Shown piece after piece: positions 22,281 through 30,700 of a DNA stretch of 62,521 nt. The number at the start of each line of letters is the position of its first letter. Position 1 is the stretch's first letter. The stretch spans positions 1 to 62,521 of IMG/VR virus record IMGVR_UViG_3300044691_000265. One strand, given 5' to 3'. Under the pieces are notes generated by a model. The model saw nothing but the letters and a program-made list of their open reading frames with translations, made no database searches and was not told where the DNA came from. Source of the stretch: a virus. The translations under genes were made by a program, and so were the position numbers.

Positions 22281-22347
22281 GGGTACACCCTTCCTGATGA
22301 TGATCCTGATCGACACCGGCTTTCCCCGGTGCCACCAGGCGAGCCAT

Positions 22348-22548
22348 TCACGCTTCAAGTTGCGCCGCCTTCGCCGCGGCCTGATCGCCCAGCGCCTTCG
22401 AGACGCTGTCGAGCAACCTGATCTGGTCGGCGGTAATTTGTTCGCCGCTCAAGATTTGTTCGATCACCGGCAGAACCGCTTCCACGTCGGCGCTCAATTC
22501 CGGAACCAGGGCGATCAGTGAACTGATGATCTGCAGGATGGACAGCAT
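22348..22548 (-). CDS. Small hypothetical protein, 66 residues
   Basis: ATG at 22548 directly after the upstream stop (TGATG). MLSILQIISSLIALVPELSA is amphipathic to hydrophobic, the rest helical and acidic (DSVSKALGDQAAAKAAQLEA). Position next to lysis genes suggests a lysis or membrane accessory role; not proven. Confidence 0.55.
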   Translation of the reverse strand: MLSILQIISSLIALVPELSADVEAVLPVIEQILSGEQITADQIRLLDSVSKALGDQAAAKAAQLEA

Positions 22549-22883
22549 CACGGCGTTCCTTTCATCAGGCCCTTGGCGGCCATATAAGCCGAAAACTGAG
22601 TCAGTTCGTCGGTCGCGACCGTGAGCGCCGCCGCATCGACGTTGCCGCCGGTCTCGGCTGCGGTGACCAGCGGTGCCAGATCGGTCGCGGCCCGGACCCG
22701 ATAGGTCTCGATCTGCCGCACGACGGCGACATCGGCCTTGCCGGAGTTCTCATAGATGATCTCGGCCGACACGGCGGCGGCGTAGGCCGATTGCAGCCCC
22801 GCCACGGTGTTGACCGCGTTCGGCTGGCCGTTGACACAGCCGGCGAGCAGCAAGGCCCCTGCCAGCGCTCCGGCGCGCGTCAC
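22548..22883 (-). CDS. Phage lipoprotein
   Basis: 111 residues. MTRAGALAGALLLAGCVNGQ is a lipoprotein signal with lipobox LAGC (Cys16), so it should be anchored in the envelope; Val after Cys does not force inner-membrane retention. The mature part is helical. It sits in the lysis region beside the endolysin, so a spanin-like outer-membrane role is possible, but it is longer than a usual o-spanin and not embedded in an i-spanin gene. Confidence 0.7.
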   Translation of the reverse strand: MTRAGALAGALLLAGCVNGQPNAVNTVAGLQSAYAAAVSAEIIYENSGKADVAVVRQIETYRVRAATDLAPLVTAAETGGNVDAAALTVATDELTQFSAYMAAKGLMKGTP

Positions 22884-23191
22884 TGCGGCTGTCCCGTCAC
22901 GATCGTGGTCGACGGTGCCTTCTGCAGGGCGGCGGCGAGCGTTTCGGCATCGGTGACGACCGTCTGCACGGTCGGGTTGGCCGGATACATGATCTTGGCC
23001 GCGCCGAGCACCGCTAGCACGATCGGGATGAGCGCGGTCCAGACATTGGCCGGCAGCAGGGTCTGAATGAACGGGGCGGCGGCGATCAGCACAGCACCTT
23101 CCGCCGACGAGAATTCCTTTAGCCGATCGAGCAGGCTATAGGGCGTCACCGTCGGCGCCGCCGCGGGAGCAACCGGAACGTCAGGCATCAT
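22880..23191 (-). CDS. Holin candidate
   Basis: 103 residues. One clear membrane helix (VWTALIPIVLAVLGAAKIMY) and a second weaker one (AEGAVLIAAAPFIQTLLP) with a polar N-terminal tail, encoded directly downstream of the endolysin with an 11-base overlap. Size, topology and position fit a class II-like holin that would open the inner membrane for the endolysin. Confidence 0.55.
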   Translation of the reverse strand: MMPDVPVAPAAAPTVTPYSLLDRLKEFSSAEGAVLIAAAPFIQTLLPANVWTALIPIVLAVLGAAKIMYPANPTVQTVVTDAETLAAALQKAPSTTIVTGQPQ

Positions 23192-23642
23192 CCACCTTCC
23201 CTGTTTCCATGATCCGGGCCAGCGCCTCGCACCGGGCCGGCGTCTCCTTGTGCCAATCGGATTTCAGCATCTCGGCCGCGGCCTTGGCGTAATTGCCGAA
23301 CCGGCAGCACGAGATCATGTTGATGAAGCCGAGCAGCCCGGCCAGCCCGAGCTGGAACGCCATCTCGACCAGCGCGCCCTGGCGGATGCCATCGAGCGTG
23401 GCGAACCAAGTGAACACACGGCCGACGTGGTCTTCGGCCTCGGCCATATCCGCATCCAGCCACGCCATCGCCTGCTCGGTCGTAATATCCGGGAACCCGG
23501 CGAGCGGCACATGCTTGACCGGGCTCAGCAGATGGCCGGCGCCTTGGGTGGCATAGCCCTCGCTGTCGTAATAGGCCGCGAGCCGCACGCCTTCGTGCAG
23601 GATCAACCGCGCCCGCAAGATCGAGAGGCTGGTGGCGTCCAT
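23181..23642 (-). CDS. Endolysin, GH24 T4-type lysozyme
   Basis: 153 residues. The catalytic Glu-Asp-Thr triad of T4 lysozyme is conserved in spacing: Glu17 (LILHEGVR), Asp26 (YYDSEG) and Thr32 (YATQGAGH). It would cleave the glycan strands of peptidoglycan in the periplasm. There is no signal peptide, so export depends on a holin, probably 22880-23191. Confidence 0.9.
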   Translation of the reverse strand: MDATSLSILRARLILHEGVRLAAYYDSEGYATQGAGHLLSPVKHVPLAGFPDITTEQAMAWLDADMAEAEDHVGRVFTWFATLDGIRQGALVEMAFQLGLAGLLGFINMISCCRFGNYAKAAAEMLKSDWHKETPARCEALARIMETGKVDDA

Positions 23643-23652
23643 CAGATCACCA

Positions 23653-23883
23653 TCACCTTTTCTCCGGCGACGGCGCTGCCGACTTCAACTTCTCGATTTC
23701 CGCGTTCAGCCGGGCAATCTCGTCTCTCGCCGCCATCAGCGCCGCCTGCATCTGCATCGAATTATTGATTTCCACCGTCAGGCGCTGGGACAGCACCGTC
23801 TGGCTATAGTCCGGCGGCTTTGGCGCGTCGTCGGCCATAGCGAGACCGGGCAGAAGCAAAAGAGCGGGAAGTAGGTATTTCAC
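23653..23883 (-). CDS. Exported coiled-coil protein, 76 residues
   Basis: GTG at 23883 is chosen because AGAAGGA lies 7 nt upstream; longer frames start before the signal. MKYLLPALLLLPGLAMA is a signal peptide with an AMA cleavage site; the mature protein ends in a coiled coil (AARDEIARLNAEIEKLKSAA). It is encoded beside the endolysin and could be a spanin-type periplasmic protein or an attachment partner of the exported fibre-like proteins. Confidence 0.65.
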   Translation of the reverse strand: MKYLLPALLLLPGLAMADDAPKPPDYSQTVLSQRLTVEINNSMQMQAALMAARDEIARLNAEIEKLKSAAPSPEKR

Positions 23884-23903
23884 ATCGACATCCTTCTGGA
23901 ACA

Positions 23904-26069
23904 TCAACAGCCGCCGGGTGCGTGGGTGTAGAGCGCGCCCGCGTTGTTGACGCAGACGGCCAGATTGCCGCCCCCGCCAAGATTCGAGAGTGTGACGACG
24001 CCGTTGCTGCGCTGGACGGTCAGATAGCTTCCCAAGAACGTCCCGGCATCGTTGAACCCGATGACCGCGAAGTTCGAGCCGGCGTTGCTGCCGGTCTCTG
24101 CCGAACTGTCAATACCGACGCTAATGCGCGCCGCTTGGTTGGTGGCGAAAGTCTCTGACCGGAACGTGCCGGCCGCCCCCGTGATCATGCCGCCGGTTGC
24201 TAATTCTGCACCGGCACCAGTCACGCCCCACAGCACCGTGTCGGCCGCCCCGTTCGCGCCGCCGTTGGTCACCGCGAAGTCATACGAGTTGGCATGCCCG
24301 CCGATCGACCCGTCGGTGCGGAAGCCATAGAACGGGATGGCGGCGAATCCGATCGGTCGCCACAGGAAAGCGGTGTTGGTGGCACCATAGGACAGGAATG
24401 AATAGGCTTGGTTGCCTCGGGCCTGATAGCAAGACTGCGCGGTTAGTGTGATACCGGCGCAGTCGAAGCCGACGCCACCCTCGTCAACTGTCGGCAGGGC
24501 GGAATAGGTGACTGAGCCGGTGCCGGTCGCTTTAGCATTAAGCGTCACTATCCCGTCCACGACATCGACCGACAGGATTGTGGTGCCAACCGGGACGCCG
24601 GAATTTGCTATGACGTAGAGGCCGGGGCGCAGTCGGGATGCGTTCGTAACACTGGTCAGCGTGTACGAGCCCGTCGTGGCCGTTGCGGTTCCAGTAGTCA
24701 GCAGCGGCGCAAATGCCGAGGCGTTGTTCGCGATGTCGACCTCGGCCACGACGCCGTGATTCATCTGCGAGCCGGCCGAGATGGTCAGCGTCGCGCCCGT
24801 CGCGTTGCCGGTCGCGGCCTGCGAAACGGTTATGGTGTTTGCCGTATGCTGGGCGATATAAGTGCCGGCGGGGAATAGGGCATTTGACGACAGGAATTGG
24901 CCGTTGTCATAAACACCCGCCGTAGACGCGATCGAACTGATCGTCCGCGAGCCCGACGAAATATTTCCCGTCGTCGTGAAACTGTTCAAGAACAGTTCGG
25001 GTATCATCCCCCAAGCCTTGTCCTGGGGGTTCAAATATGCCTGCGAGCCAGCCGGCGTGCCTGCGGGATTGCTGGCACCAGCATTGATTTGAAACCAGCC
25101 AGACACGGTGATTGCGGTGATGTTGTTCGACCCGTCCGCGGTCCAACTGGTGATCTGGCCGTTGAAGGGCGGGATGTCGCTCGACCGAATCCATTCGCCG
25201 ACTGCGGCGAACGTCTGCCCGGTCTGCGGGATCGGCGCGGTCGGCGTGAAGGTGGTCGGCGTGAAGGTGCCGGGGCCGCTCCATGGTACGGGTTGCGTGT
25301 CGGCACTGACGCAGAGGCCCGCCATGCCGTTCTCGTAATAGGTCGACACCTGACCCGGTGCCGTGTAACCGGAGATGCAGCCTGGGCGATCGGCGCCAAC
25401 CGCGAAGTTGGCCGCCATGGTGGTGTTGAGGTCGCCGTATGGCTTGGAATTGGTGACCGAGATCGGCCCGGTCGACGAATAGAGCGCGTTCGTCGCGAGC
25501 GGGCTCGTGTTGTAGTAGCCGATCCCGCCGATGCCAAAGAGCCAGCTCGGAAAGGGACCGGCATAGGGGTTTGTCGTGCCTTGGGGGCCGATATAGACCG
25601 CTTGGTTGATCAGGCTTTGTCCGCAGTCTTTGAGCAGCGTGCCGAGCGTGTTGTTCCAGCATGCGAGATTGCCGACGCCTGCACTACCCGGCCCGACGAT
25701 GCCGCTGATCACGAACGGGAACTGGTAGATCTGCCCGTTGATGTTGAGATCCAACGGCACCGTTGCGGCACCATTGTAGCTGTTCAAGCTGATGAAGCCG
25801 TTGCCATTCAGCGACACGCCCTCGCACAATTGGACTCTGGGATTGGCCGGATTGGGGTCACTGGAGATGCAGAACGGCAGGCCGCCGTTCTTACTGATCC
25901 CAAGTTCGGTGAGATTGCCGGCCGTCGCTGGGCCGGCGTCCTTGAGAATGCCCGAGGTGACCCATTGCGCGGCGTGGCCCGGTGTCACCGTGCCGGATTG
26001 CTGGATGGACTGGGCGAGCGCCGGGCCGGTGACGGCCAGCAGGGCGAGGGGGATCAGGCTGCGGCGCAT
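23904..26069 (-). CDS. Fibre-like protein with signal peptide
   Basis: 721 residues. Starts MRRSLIPLALLAVTGPALAQ: a classic Sec signal with ALA-Q cleavage, unexpected in a virion protein. The rest is Gly/Thr/Asn-rich, all-beta and repetitive (VTSGILKDAGPATAGNLTEL, then many short hairpins), as in tail fibres, and cysteines occur in close pairs (ACWNNTLGTLLKDC; DCAGITLTAQSC; VCVNNAGALYTHAPGGC), suited to an oxidising compartment. It could be secreted and join the virion or cell surface outside the cytoplasm. Fibre call from composition, secretion from the signal; both inferred. Confidence 0.7.
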   Translation of the reverse strand: MRRSLIPLALLAVTGPALAQSIQQSGTVTPGHAAQWVTSGILKDAGPATAGNLTELGISKNGGLPFCISSDPNPANPRVQLCEGVSLNGNGFISLNSYNGAATVPLDLNINGQIYQFPFVISGIVGPGSAGVGNLACWNNTLGTLLKDCGQSLINQAVYIGPQGTTNPYAGPFPSWLFGIGGIGYYNTSPLATNALYSSTGPISVTNSKPYGDLNTTMAANFAVGADRPGCISGYTAPGQVSTYYENGMAGLCVSADTQPVPWSGPGTFTPTTFTPTAPIPQTGQTFAAVGEWIRSSDIPPFNGQITSWTADGSNNITAITVSGWFQINAGASNPAGTPAGSQAYLNPQDKAWGMIPELFLNSFTTTGNISSGSRTISSIASTAGVYDNGQFLSSNALFPAGTYIAQHTANTITVSQAATGNATGATLTISAGSQMNHGVVAEVDIANNASAFAPLLTTGTATATTGSYTLTSVTNASRLRPGLYVIANSGVPVGTTILSVDVVDGIVTLNAKATGTGSVTYSALPTVDEGGVGFDCAGITLTAQSCYQARGNQAYSFLSYGATNTAFLWRPIGFAAIPFYGFRTDGSIGGHANSYDFAVTNGGANGAADTVLWGVTGAGAELATGGMITGAAGTFRSETFATNQAARISVGIDSSAETGSNAGSNFAVIGFNDAGTFLGSYLTVQRSNGVVTLSNLGGGGNLAVCVNNAGALYTHAPGGC

Positions 26070-26076
26070 GGCGGCG

Positions 26077-27414
26077 CTACTGCCGGCAATTGACGTAGAG
26101 CGTGGCGCCGCTCAGTGCGACGGACGCGCCAAACGTAATCGCGGTGGTCGAGACCGAAGCTATGTCGGTAACGGCGGCTGTGCTGTTCGACGACACGTTG
26201 CAGACAGGCGCGGCCCCCCACGTCTTGCCGAAATTAACGGTGATGGAGGTCTGCGCCGTCCCAGTCGTCACGGTGAACGCATTGTCGTTGCCGCTGGCGA
26301 TTGCCGAACAGCCGGTGCCGCATGACGGACCAAAGCCGCCCGTCACCCAATGGCCTGCACCGTCCAGCGTCAACCCATTAACTACCGTCGTCGTGCCGGT
26401 TGCGGTGGTGCCGAAGACGGCCCGAGTGCCGGTCGCCGCGCCCGTCCAGTTCTCCGTGGCCTGGAACAAGACGGTGTTTCCGACAGTGTAGGCTGATCCC
26501 GTGTAGCCGAAGGTCTGGATCGCCCCCAGCGTCTCGCCCGATAGCACGGCGGTCTTGGATGCGTTCGTGCCGTCGGCCCTGCGGAACGTCAGATCGCCGA
26601 GCGCGCCGAAGGCGTCCAAATTCAGCGCGGTGTTGGTGGCGTCGACGTTGGCGATCTCCAGTAGCGTTCCGGCAACGGGTGCTGCCGGGAGCGCCGTGAC
26701 GTTGTTTGTAATAAGCGGGTTTCCGGCGAGAGACGGCGATGTCGCGAGCACAGCGGCGCCCGTGCCGACGGTAGTCGTGATTAGCGTGCCGTTGATCTTG
26801 AACGAGTTACCGGTAGAAAATGTCGTGTCGAACGTCTTGTTCGTTAGCGTGTCCGTCGTGGCCCGGCCGACATAGGTATCGGTGCCCTGAAAGGTTAGCG
26901 TCGTGGCATCGGTACCGGCGAGCGTCAGGCTGTTGCTCGCCGCGAGCGTCTTGCCCGCCGCCAGCGTCAACGTACCCGTACCAGTCGTGATCGTGTTGCC
27001 GTTCAGCGTCGTGGCGGTCGCGGCGCCAAGAGCAGGCGTCACGAACGTCGGTGACGCCGCGAAGGCGAGCGCGCCGCTGCCGGTCTCATCCGAAATCACG
27101 CCAGCCAGTTGGGCCGAGGTCGTGGCCGCGAAGACGCCCAGATTATTGGCCGTAGTCGTGACCGTGCCGCTGGTCGGTAGCGTCACGGTCGTGGGGCCTA
27201 TCAACGTGAAGGTCAGGCCGCCCGTGCCGCCGATACTGAATAGGTGGCCGCCGATCGAGACGACGGTCGATGCGACCGAACCCGAACCAGGCCCGGCCGT
27301 CACATCGCCGGTCAGTTGGGTGAGGCCGCTTGCACCGATCGCGGTGCCCTGCTGGGCGTGTGCGGCGAGCGGCGGCCCGAGCAGCGCGAGCAGGGCGACG
27401 AACCGGGCGCGCAT
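26077..27414 (-). CDS. Fibre-like protein with signal peptide
   Basis: 445 residues from ATG at 27414, coupled to the upstream stop (TGATG). MRARFVALLALLGPPLAAHA ends in an AHA cleavage site before QQG. The body is strings of beta hairpins (GDVTAGPGSGSVASTVVSIG, then TGTLTLAAGKTLAASNSLTL) typical of phage fibre and adhesin repeats. The C-terminal domain has paired cysteines (CGTGC, APVCNVSS, YVNC) likely to form disulfides after export. Second of three adjacent exported proteins. Confidence 0.7.
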   Translation of the reverse strand: MRARFVALLALLGPPLAAHAQQGTAIGASGLTQLTGDVTAGPGSGSVASTVVSIGGHLFSIGGTGGLTFTLIGPTTVTLPTSGTVTTTANNLGVFAATTSAQLAGVISDETGSGALAFAASPTFVTPALGAATATTLNGNTITTGTGTLTLAAGKTLAASNSLTLAGTDATTLTFQGTDTYVGRATTDTLTNKTFDTTFSTGNSFKINGTLITTTVGTGAAVLATSPSLAGNPLITNNVTALPAAPVAGTLLEIANVDATNTALNLDAFGALGDLTFRRADGTNASKTAVLSGETLGAIQTFGYTGSAYTVGNTVLFQATENWTGAATGTRAVFGTTATGTTTVVNGLTLDGAGHWVTGGFGPSCGTGCSAIASGNDNAFTVTTGTAQTSITVNFGKTWGAAPVCNVSSNSTAAVTDIASVSTTAITFGASVALSGATLYVNCRQ

Positions 27415-27938
27415 CAGAGGAAGTCGGCCGACAGAAAGGCGTGCGTCGAGGCCGTCTTGCTGAAGCAGCCTGTCGTCGACACGCCCATCGTAATGCCGGC
27501 GCTGAACACGGCTGGCGTCGGGAAGGCTGCGGCGAACGACGTCGTGCCGGACGGGAACGCGTAGCACTTGAACGGCGTCACCGCGCCGTCGGCTGGGGCG
27601 GTCGTGGCATTGTAGAGCATCAACCACCAGGCCGCGCCCGACAGCGTCGAATCCGCCGAAACCTCGAAACTATAGAGCGAGCCCGGCGTGGCTTTCGCGA
27701 CCAGGTTCGCTGCCAGCGCCGCCGTCGAGGCTGTGGTCAGCGTCACCGGGGCCGGCGTGATCGTGCCGGTCACCGGCATCGCCACCGACCCGGCCGCGCC
27801 CGTACCGACGAAGGTGTAATCGACCTTGCCGCTGGCTTCCTGGCCGGTCACGACATAAGGCGCCATCGACGTCTGGGCCAGCGCCGAGCCGCCGACCAGC
27901 ACCAGGACCGCGGTAAGCAGGACGCGCAGGGTGTTCAC
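27414..27938 (-). CDS. Exported protein, 174 residues
   Basis: GTG at 27938 overlaps the upstream TGA. Signal peptide MNTLRVLLTAVLVLVGGSALAQ, cut after ALA. The mature chain is beta-rich (VDYTFVGTGAAGSVAMPVTG) and carries two cysteines (FKCYAFPSG, TTGCFSKT). Third of the adjacent exported proteins; it may form a baseplate-like or receptor-binding complex with the other two. No family recognised. Confidence 0.7.
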   Translation of the reverse strand: MNTLRVLLTAVLVLVGGSALAQTSMAPYVVTGQEASGKVDYTFVGTGAAGSVAMPVTGTITPAPVTLTTASTAALAANLVAKATPGSLYSFEVSADSTLSGAAWWLMLYNATTAPADGAVTPFKCYAFPSGTTSFAAAFPTPAVFSAGITMGVSTTGCFSKTASTHAFLSADFL

Positions 27939-28240
27939 CGCCGCCGCACCCATTCCAGCGCCAGCAGGAACAGTGCATACATGCCGATGCCGGTGAGCTG
28001 CAGCACCGACGGGTTCGGCAACACGCTCGACCAGAGCCACCAGGCCGAGAACAACCCGCCGGCTGTGAATAGCGACGACAGCGCAACGACGGTGCGCTGG
28101 CTCAGTGCTTTGAGTGCGAGCAGCAACATCTGAGTTGCTGCGCTGGCTTCTCGGGCAACGTTGGTTTGCGGGGGCGGGGTTGTTTGGGGCGAGATGGACG
28201 GGATTTCGTGTTCGGCGATGGCCTCGAACCCACGCGGCAT
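27935..28240 (-). CDS. Two-span membrane protein, second holin candidate
   Basis: 101 residues from ATG at 28240 (AGGGA upstream). A polar Pro-rich N-terminus, then two membrane helices (VVALSSLFTAGGLFSAWWLW and LTGIGMYALFLLALEWVRRR) with a short loop and a positive end. This is a common holin topology; alternatively it could anchor or export the neighbouring signal-peptide proteins. Confidence 0.55.
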   Translation of the reverse strand: MPRGFEAIAEHEIPSISPQTTPPPQTNVAREASAATQMLLLALKALSQRTVVALSSLFTAGGLFSAWWLWSSVLPNPSVLQLTGIGMYALFLLALEWVRRR

Positions 28241-28253
28241 CAATCGTCCCTAC

Positions 28254-28484
28254 CTAGTCGGCTTGGCGCATACTCTCCTTCAAGTCACCAAAAGTCGTGA
28301 ACTCTTGACTCTCAGTTGCCGTTTTCTTGATGACCCGCGAAGTGCCAATATGGAAGTTGCCCAAGACCTTAAACGCTTCGATCTTTTCCGACAAGGAAAC
28401 CTTCTCGTCCATCGCAGCATTTGCGATCTGCATCGCTAGCTTAGCGAGAGACTTCGAAATATCATCATCTTTGCTTTGAGTCAT
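28254..28484 (-). CDS. Small helical protein, 76 residues
   Basis: ATG at 28484 in TGATG coupling with the upstream gene. MTQSKDDDISKSLAKLAMQI and SEKIEAFKVLGNFHIGTSRV suggest two helices. Between ejection and fibre genes, so it may be a small assembly factor. No family recognised. Confidence 0.55.
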   Translation of the reverse strand: MTQSKDDDISKSLAKLAMQIANAAMDEKVSLSEKIEAFKVLGNFHIGTSRVIKKTATESQEFTTFGDLKESMRQAD

Positions 28485-30700
28485 CACTGATTGACCTGGC
28501 TGGCACCGGTCACCGCCATGCGGCCGAGGATCTTGTTGATGATGTCGTCGGCCGGCGAGGCACCGACATTCATGTGCGCGGCGGCGGCGTCGAGTTGCGC
28601 CTTCAACTGGTCCGGCGGCATCTGCAGAAGCCGGCCGATCTCGTTGCGCTCGCCCTCGTTGAACGGAGTCGCGCCGCCATGGTATGGAGCGCCCAATAGG
28701 CCGCGCGCCGCTTGGAAATACCGGCCGCGGCTCAGATCGGTGGCGACGTGCGCGATGTTCGCCAGGCTCTTGTCGACCTCGTCGCTGGCGGTCATCAATT
28801 CAGCCGTGACGCTGTTGGTGCCGGGCATCAGGCGCTGGTCGTTAGCCGCCAGTATCTGCTCTAGCTTGACGTCCTTAATGAACTGGTCGGCCGGCTCATC
28901 ACCGAGGAATCGCCGCATCTTCGTGACGTACGCGGGCTGAAGCATGTCCTTCATCTTCAGCTTGCCGGACCGGGCTTGCGTGTAAGTATCATTGATCAAA
29001 CCGCCCTTCGCGGCTTGCAACTCAGCCGGCGTATAGCGACTGACCTGCTTCTCGAAATCGCTTTCCGACACGGAACCGCGCATGAGTTTTGGCGCCGACT
29101 TATACGCTTCTTCCATCCGGATCGGCTCACCGCCAGCCGCGACCGCGTCCTTGTATGCGGTGTTTTTGAACAACTCTTCCCGCAGTTCGTCGAGAGTGTC
29201 CCGAACAGCTCGCCCCTTGGTGTCTAGGTTCGGCCGACCGAGCGCATCACGGTCGCGATACACCACGTCTCCGAGCGCCCGCTTGACATAGTCCCAGGTC
29301 TGCATCGTTGGGTTCTTGACCTCGATCTCTTCTTCGGTTTCCGGCCCAGGCCCCCATACAGGCTTCCCGGTCTGAGGATCGACGACAGCCTGGCCGGGCC
29401 TCATGACTTTGATTAGGCCGACGTCATCGGGGTTGCGCCCTTCTTCGGCCGCGATCTGCCGAGCACCGGCCAGTGCCTGCTTCACCGACGGGCGCTTCAG
29501 CAACTCGGTCAGCTTTTCACTTTCGAACGGACCGGTGTCGTTCGCAATGTCGTAAAGAGGCTTGGCCAGCTTCCGCAGATCGCGAACAGCGGTGTCGAAA
29601 TTGCCCTGAACCATATGCGGATCGACGCCCGCCGCTTTGCCGAGCGAATTGATGATACGGTCCGGCCTCTCCTGCTGTCGTTGGCGCAGGAACGATTCTA
29701 GTTGGTCCGGCGTCAGACCTTGGCGGCGACCTATCGACAGCAACTGGGAGATCGCCGGCCTGCCGATCGTCTCAGCAGACGTAACCGGCTTACCAGCGAG
29801 GAATGCTTCGTCCTTCAGTAGATCGGGCAGGGTCTTGCCGGTTTTTTGGATCAGTTCCCTGACGTGTTGCATGGCGAACTCGGTCGCCTTCTGCTGTTCA
29901 GCCGGCGTTAATACCTTCGAGCCGGCCGGGCTGCCGGTCACCGCTTGGACGCCCTGTTGCCAAGCCGCAGACAGCGCCGACGTGATCCGGGCCGCCGCCG
30001 GTTTGGCTAGGCTGCCCAGTGCCGGCAACGAACCACCGATGAGCCCGCCAGTGCCGGCGCCTCGAACGGCGTTCCACAGGTGCTCTTCCGGGGTCTTGGC
30101 GTCCTCGGCACCACCAGCGACAGCGCCGGCCGTGCCACCGGCAATGAGGCCGCGCCCAGCGCGTGCCAGCACGGTCTTACCGGCCGCAATCGCATCGCCC
30201 ATAGCTCCCACGCCCGGCGCCGCCAACCCGCCGGCCAATTCGGTCGCAACGGCGCCGACAGGGTGCGCGTCGGAGAACTTCTTTTCGGCCCCCTCGCGAG
30301 CCTTCAGCGTGGCTCGATACGCCTCGCCGGCCGAATACGGCTGCTTTGCCCCGACAAGCGCGCGGCCCGTATTTTCGATGCCGGTCCCGATCGCGGCCTC
30401 GCCGGCTGCCAACTGGTCGCTCAGACCCCAGGTCAAACCCTTCATTCCAGTGTCAAGCGCGCCGGCAAACTGGTCACGTTGGAGCGCCCCCGCGAACTTC
30501 TCGGCGGCGGCCTGGCTCGGACTGCCGACCGTCGTTTTGGTCGCCTGATCGAATTCGTTCCGGACCGCGTCTAGTTGGTCGGCGGACACCTTCGGCGCGA
30601 CCACTTCCTTGAAATAGTCCTGCCGGGCAGATTCCTGCTGGTCGGGCGGGAGCGCCTTATATTCATCGCTGGCCGCGACATCTTTCCATGCCTTGGGCAT
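28484..30700 (-). CDS. Large internal virion (ejection) protein candidate
   Basis: 738 residues from ATG at 30700, coupled by TGATG to the upstream gene. The start MPKAWKDVAASDEYKALPPD has the short N-terminal repeat-like motif (YxALPPDQQ..A..DYF) seen at the front of large podovirus internal proteins. A Gly/Ala-rich hydrophobic stretch (AGGLAAPGVGAMGDAIAAGK) could insert into membranes; the rest is long helices. I infer a role in DNA ejection across the cell envelope. Confidence 0.65.
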   Translation of the reverse strand: MPKAWKDVAASDEYKALPPDQQESARQDYFKEVVAPKVSADQLDAVRNEFDQATKTTVGSPSQAAAEKFAGALQRDQFAGALDTGMKGLTWGLSDQLAAGEAAIGTGIENTGRALVGAKQPYSAGEAYRATLKAREGAEKKFSDAHPVGAVATELAGGLAAPGVGAMGDAIAAGKTVLARAGRGLIAGGTAGAVAGGAEDAKTPEEHLWNAVRGAGTGGLIGGSLPALGSLAKPAAARITSALSAAWQQGVQAVTGSPAGSKVLTPAEQQKATEFAMQHVRELIQKTGKTLPDLLKDEAFLAGKPVTSAETIGRPAISQLLSIGRRQGLTPDQLESFLRQRQQERPDRIINSLGKAAGVDPHMVQGNFDTAVRDLRKLAKPLYDIANDTGPFESEKLTELLKRPSVKQALAGARQIAAEEGRNPDDVGLIKVMRPGQAVVDPQTGKPVWGPGPETEEEIEVKNPTMQTWDYVKRALGDVVYRDRDALGRPNLDTKGRAVRDTLDELREELFKNTAYKDAVAAGGEPIRMEEAYKSAPKLMRGSVSESDFEKQVSRYTPAELQAAKGGLINDTYTQARSGKLKMKDMLQPAYVTKMRRFLGDEPADQFIKDVKLEQILAANDQRLMPGTNSVTAELMTASDEVDKSLANIAHVATDLSRGRYFQAARGLLGAPYHGGATPFNEGERNEIGRLLQMPPDQLKAQLDAAAAHMNVGASPADDIINKILGRMAVTGASQVNQ

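Noticed and set aside
24897-26093. Long plus-strand ORF (398 codons) opposite the fibre-like gene
   Set aside because: Arg/Gly/Asp-rich composition typical of an antisense frame over a GC-rich gene; no ribosome site; the minus-strand gene has signal peptide and domain structure.
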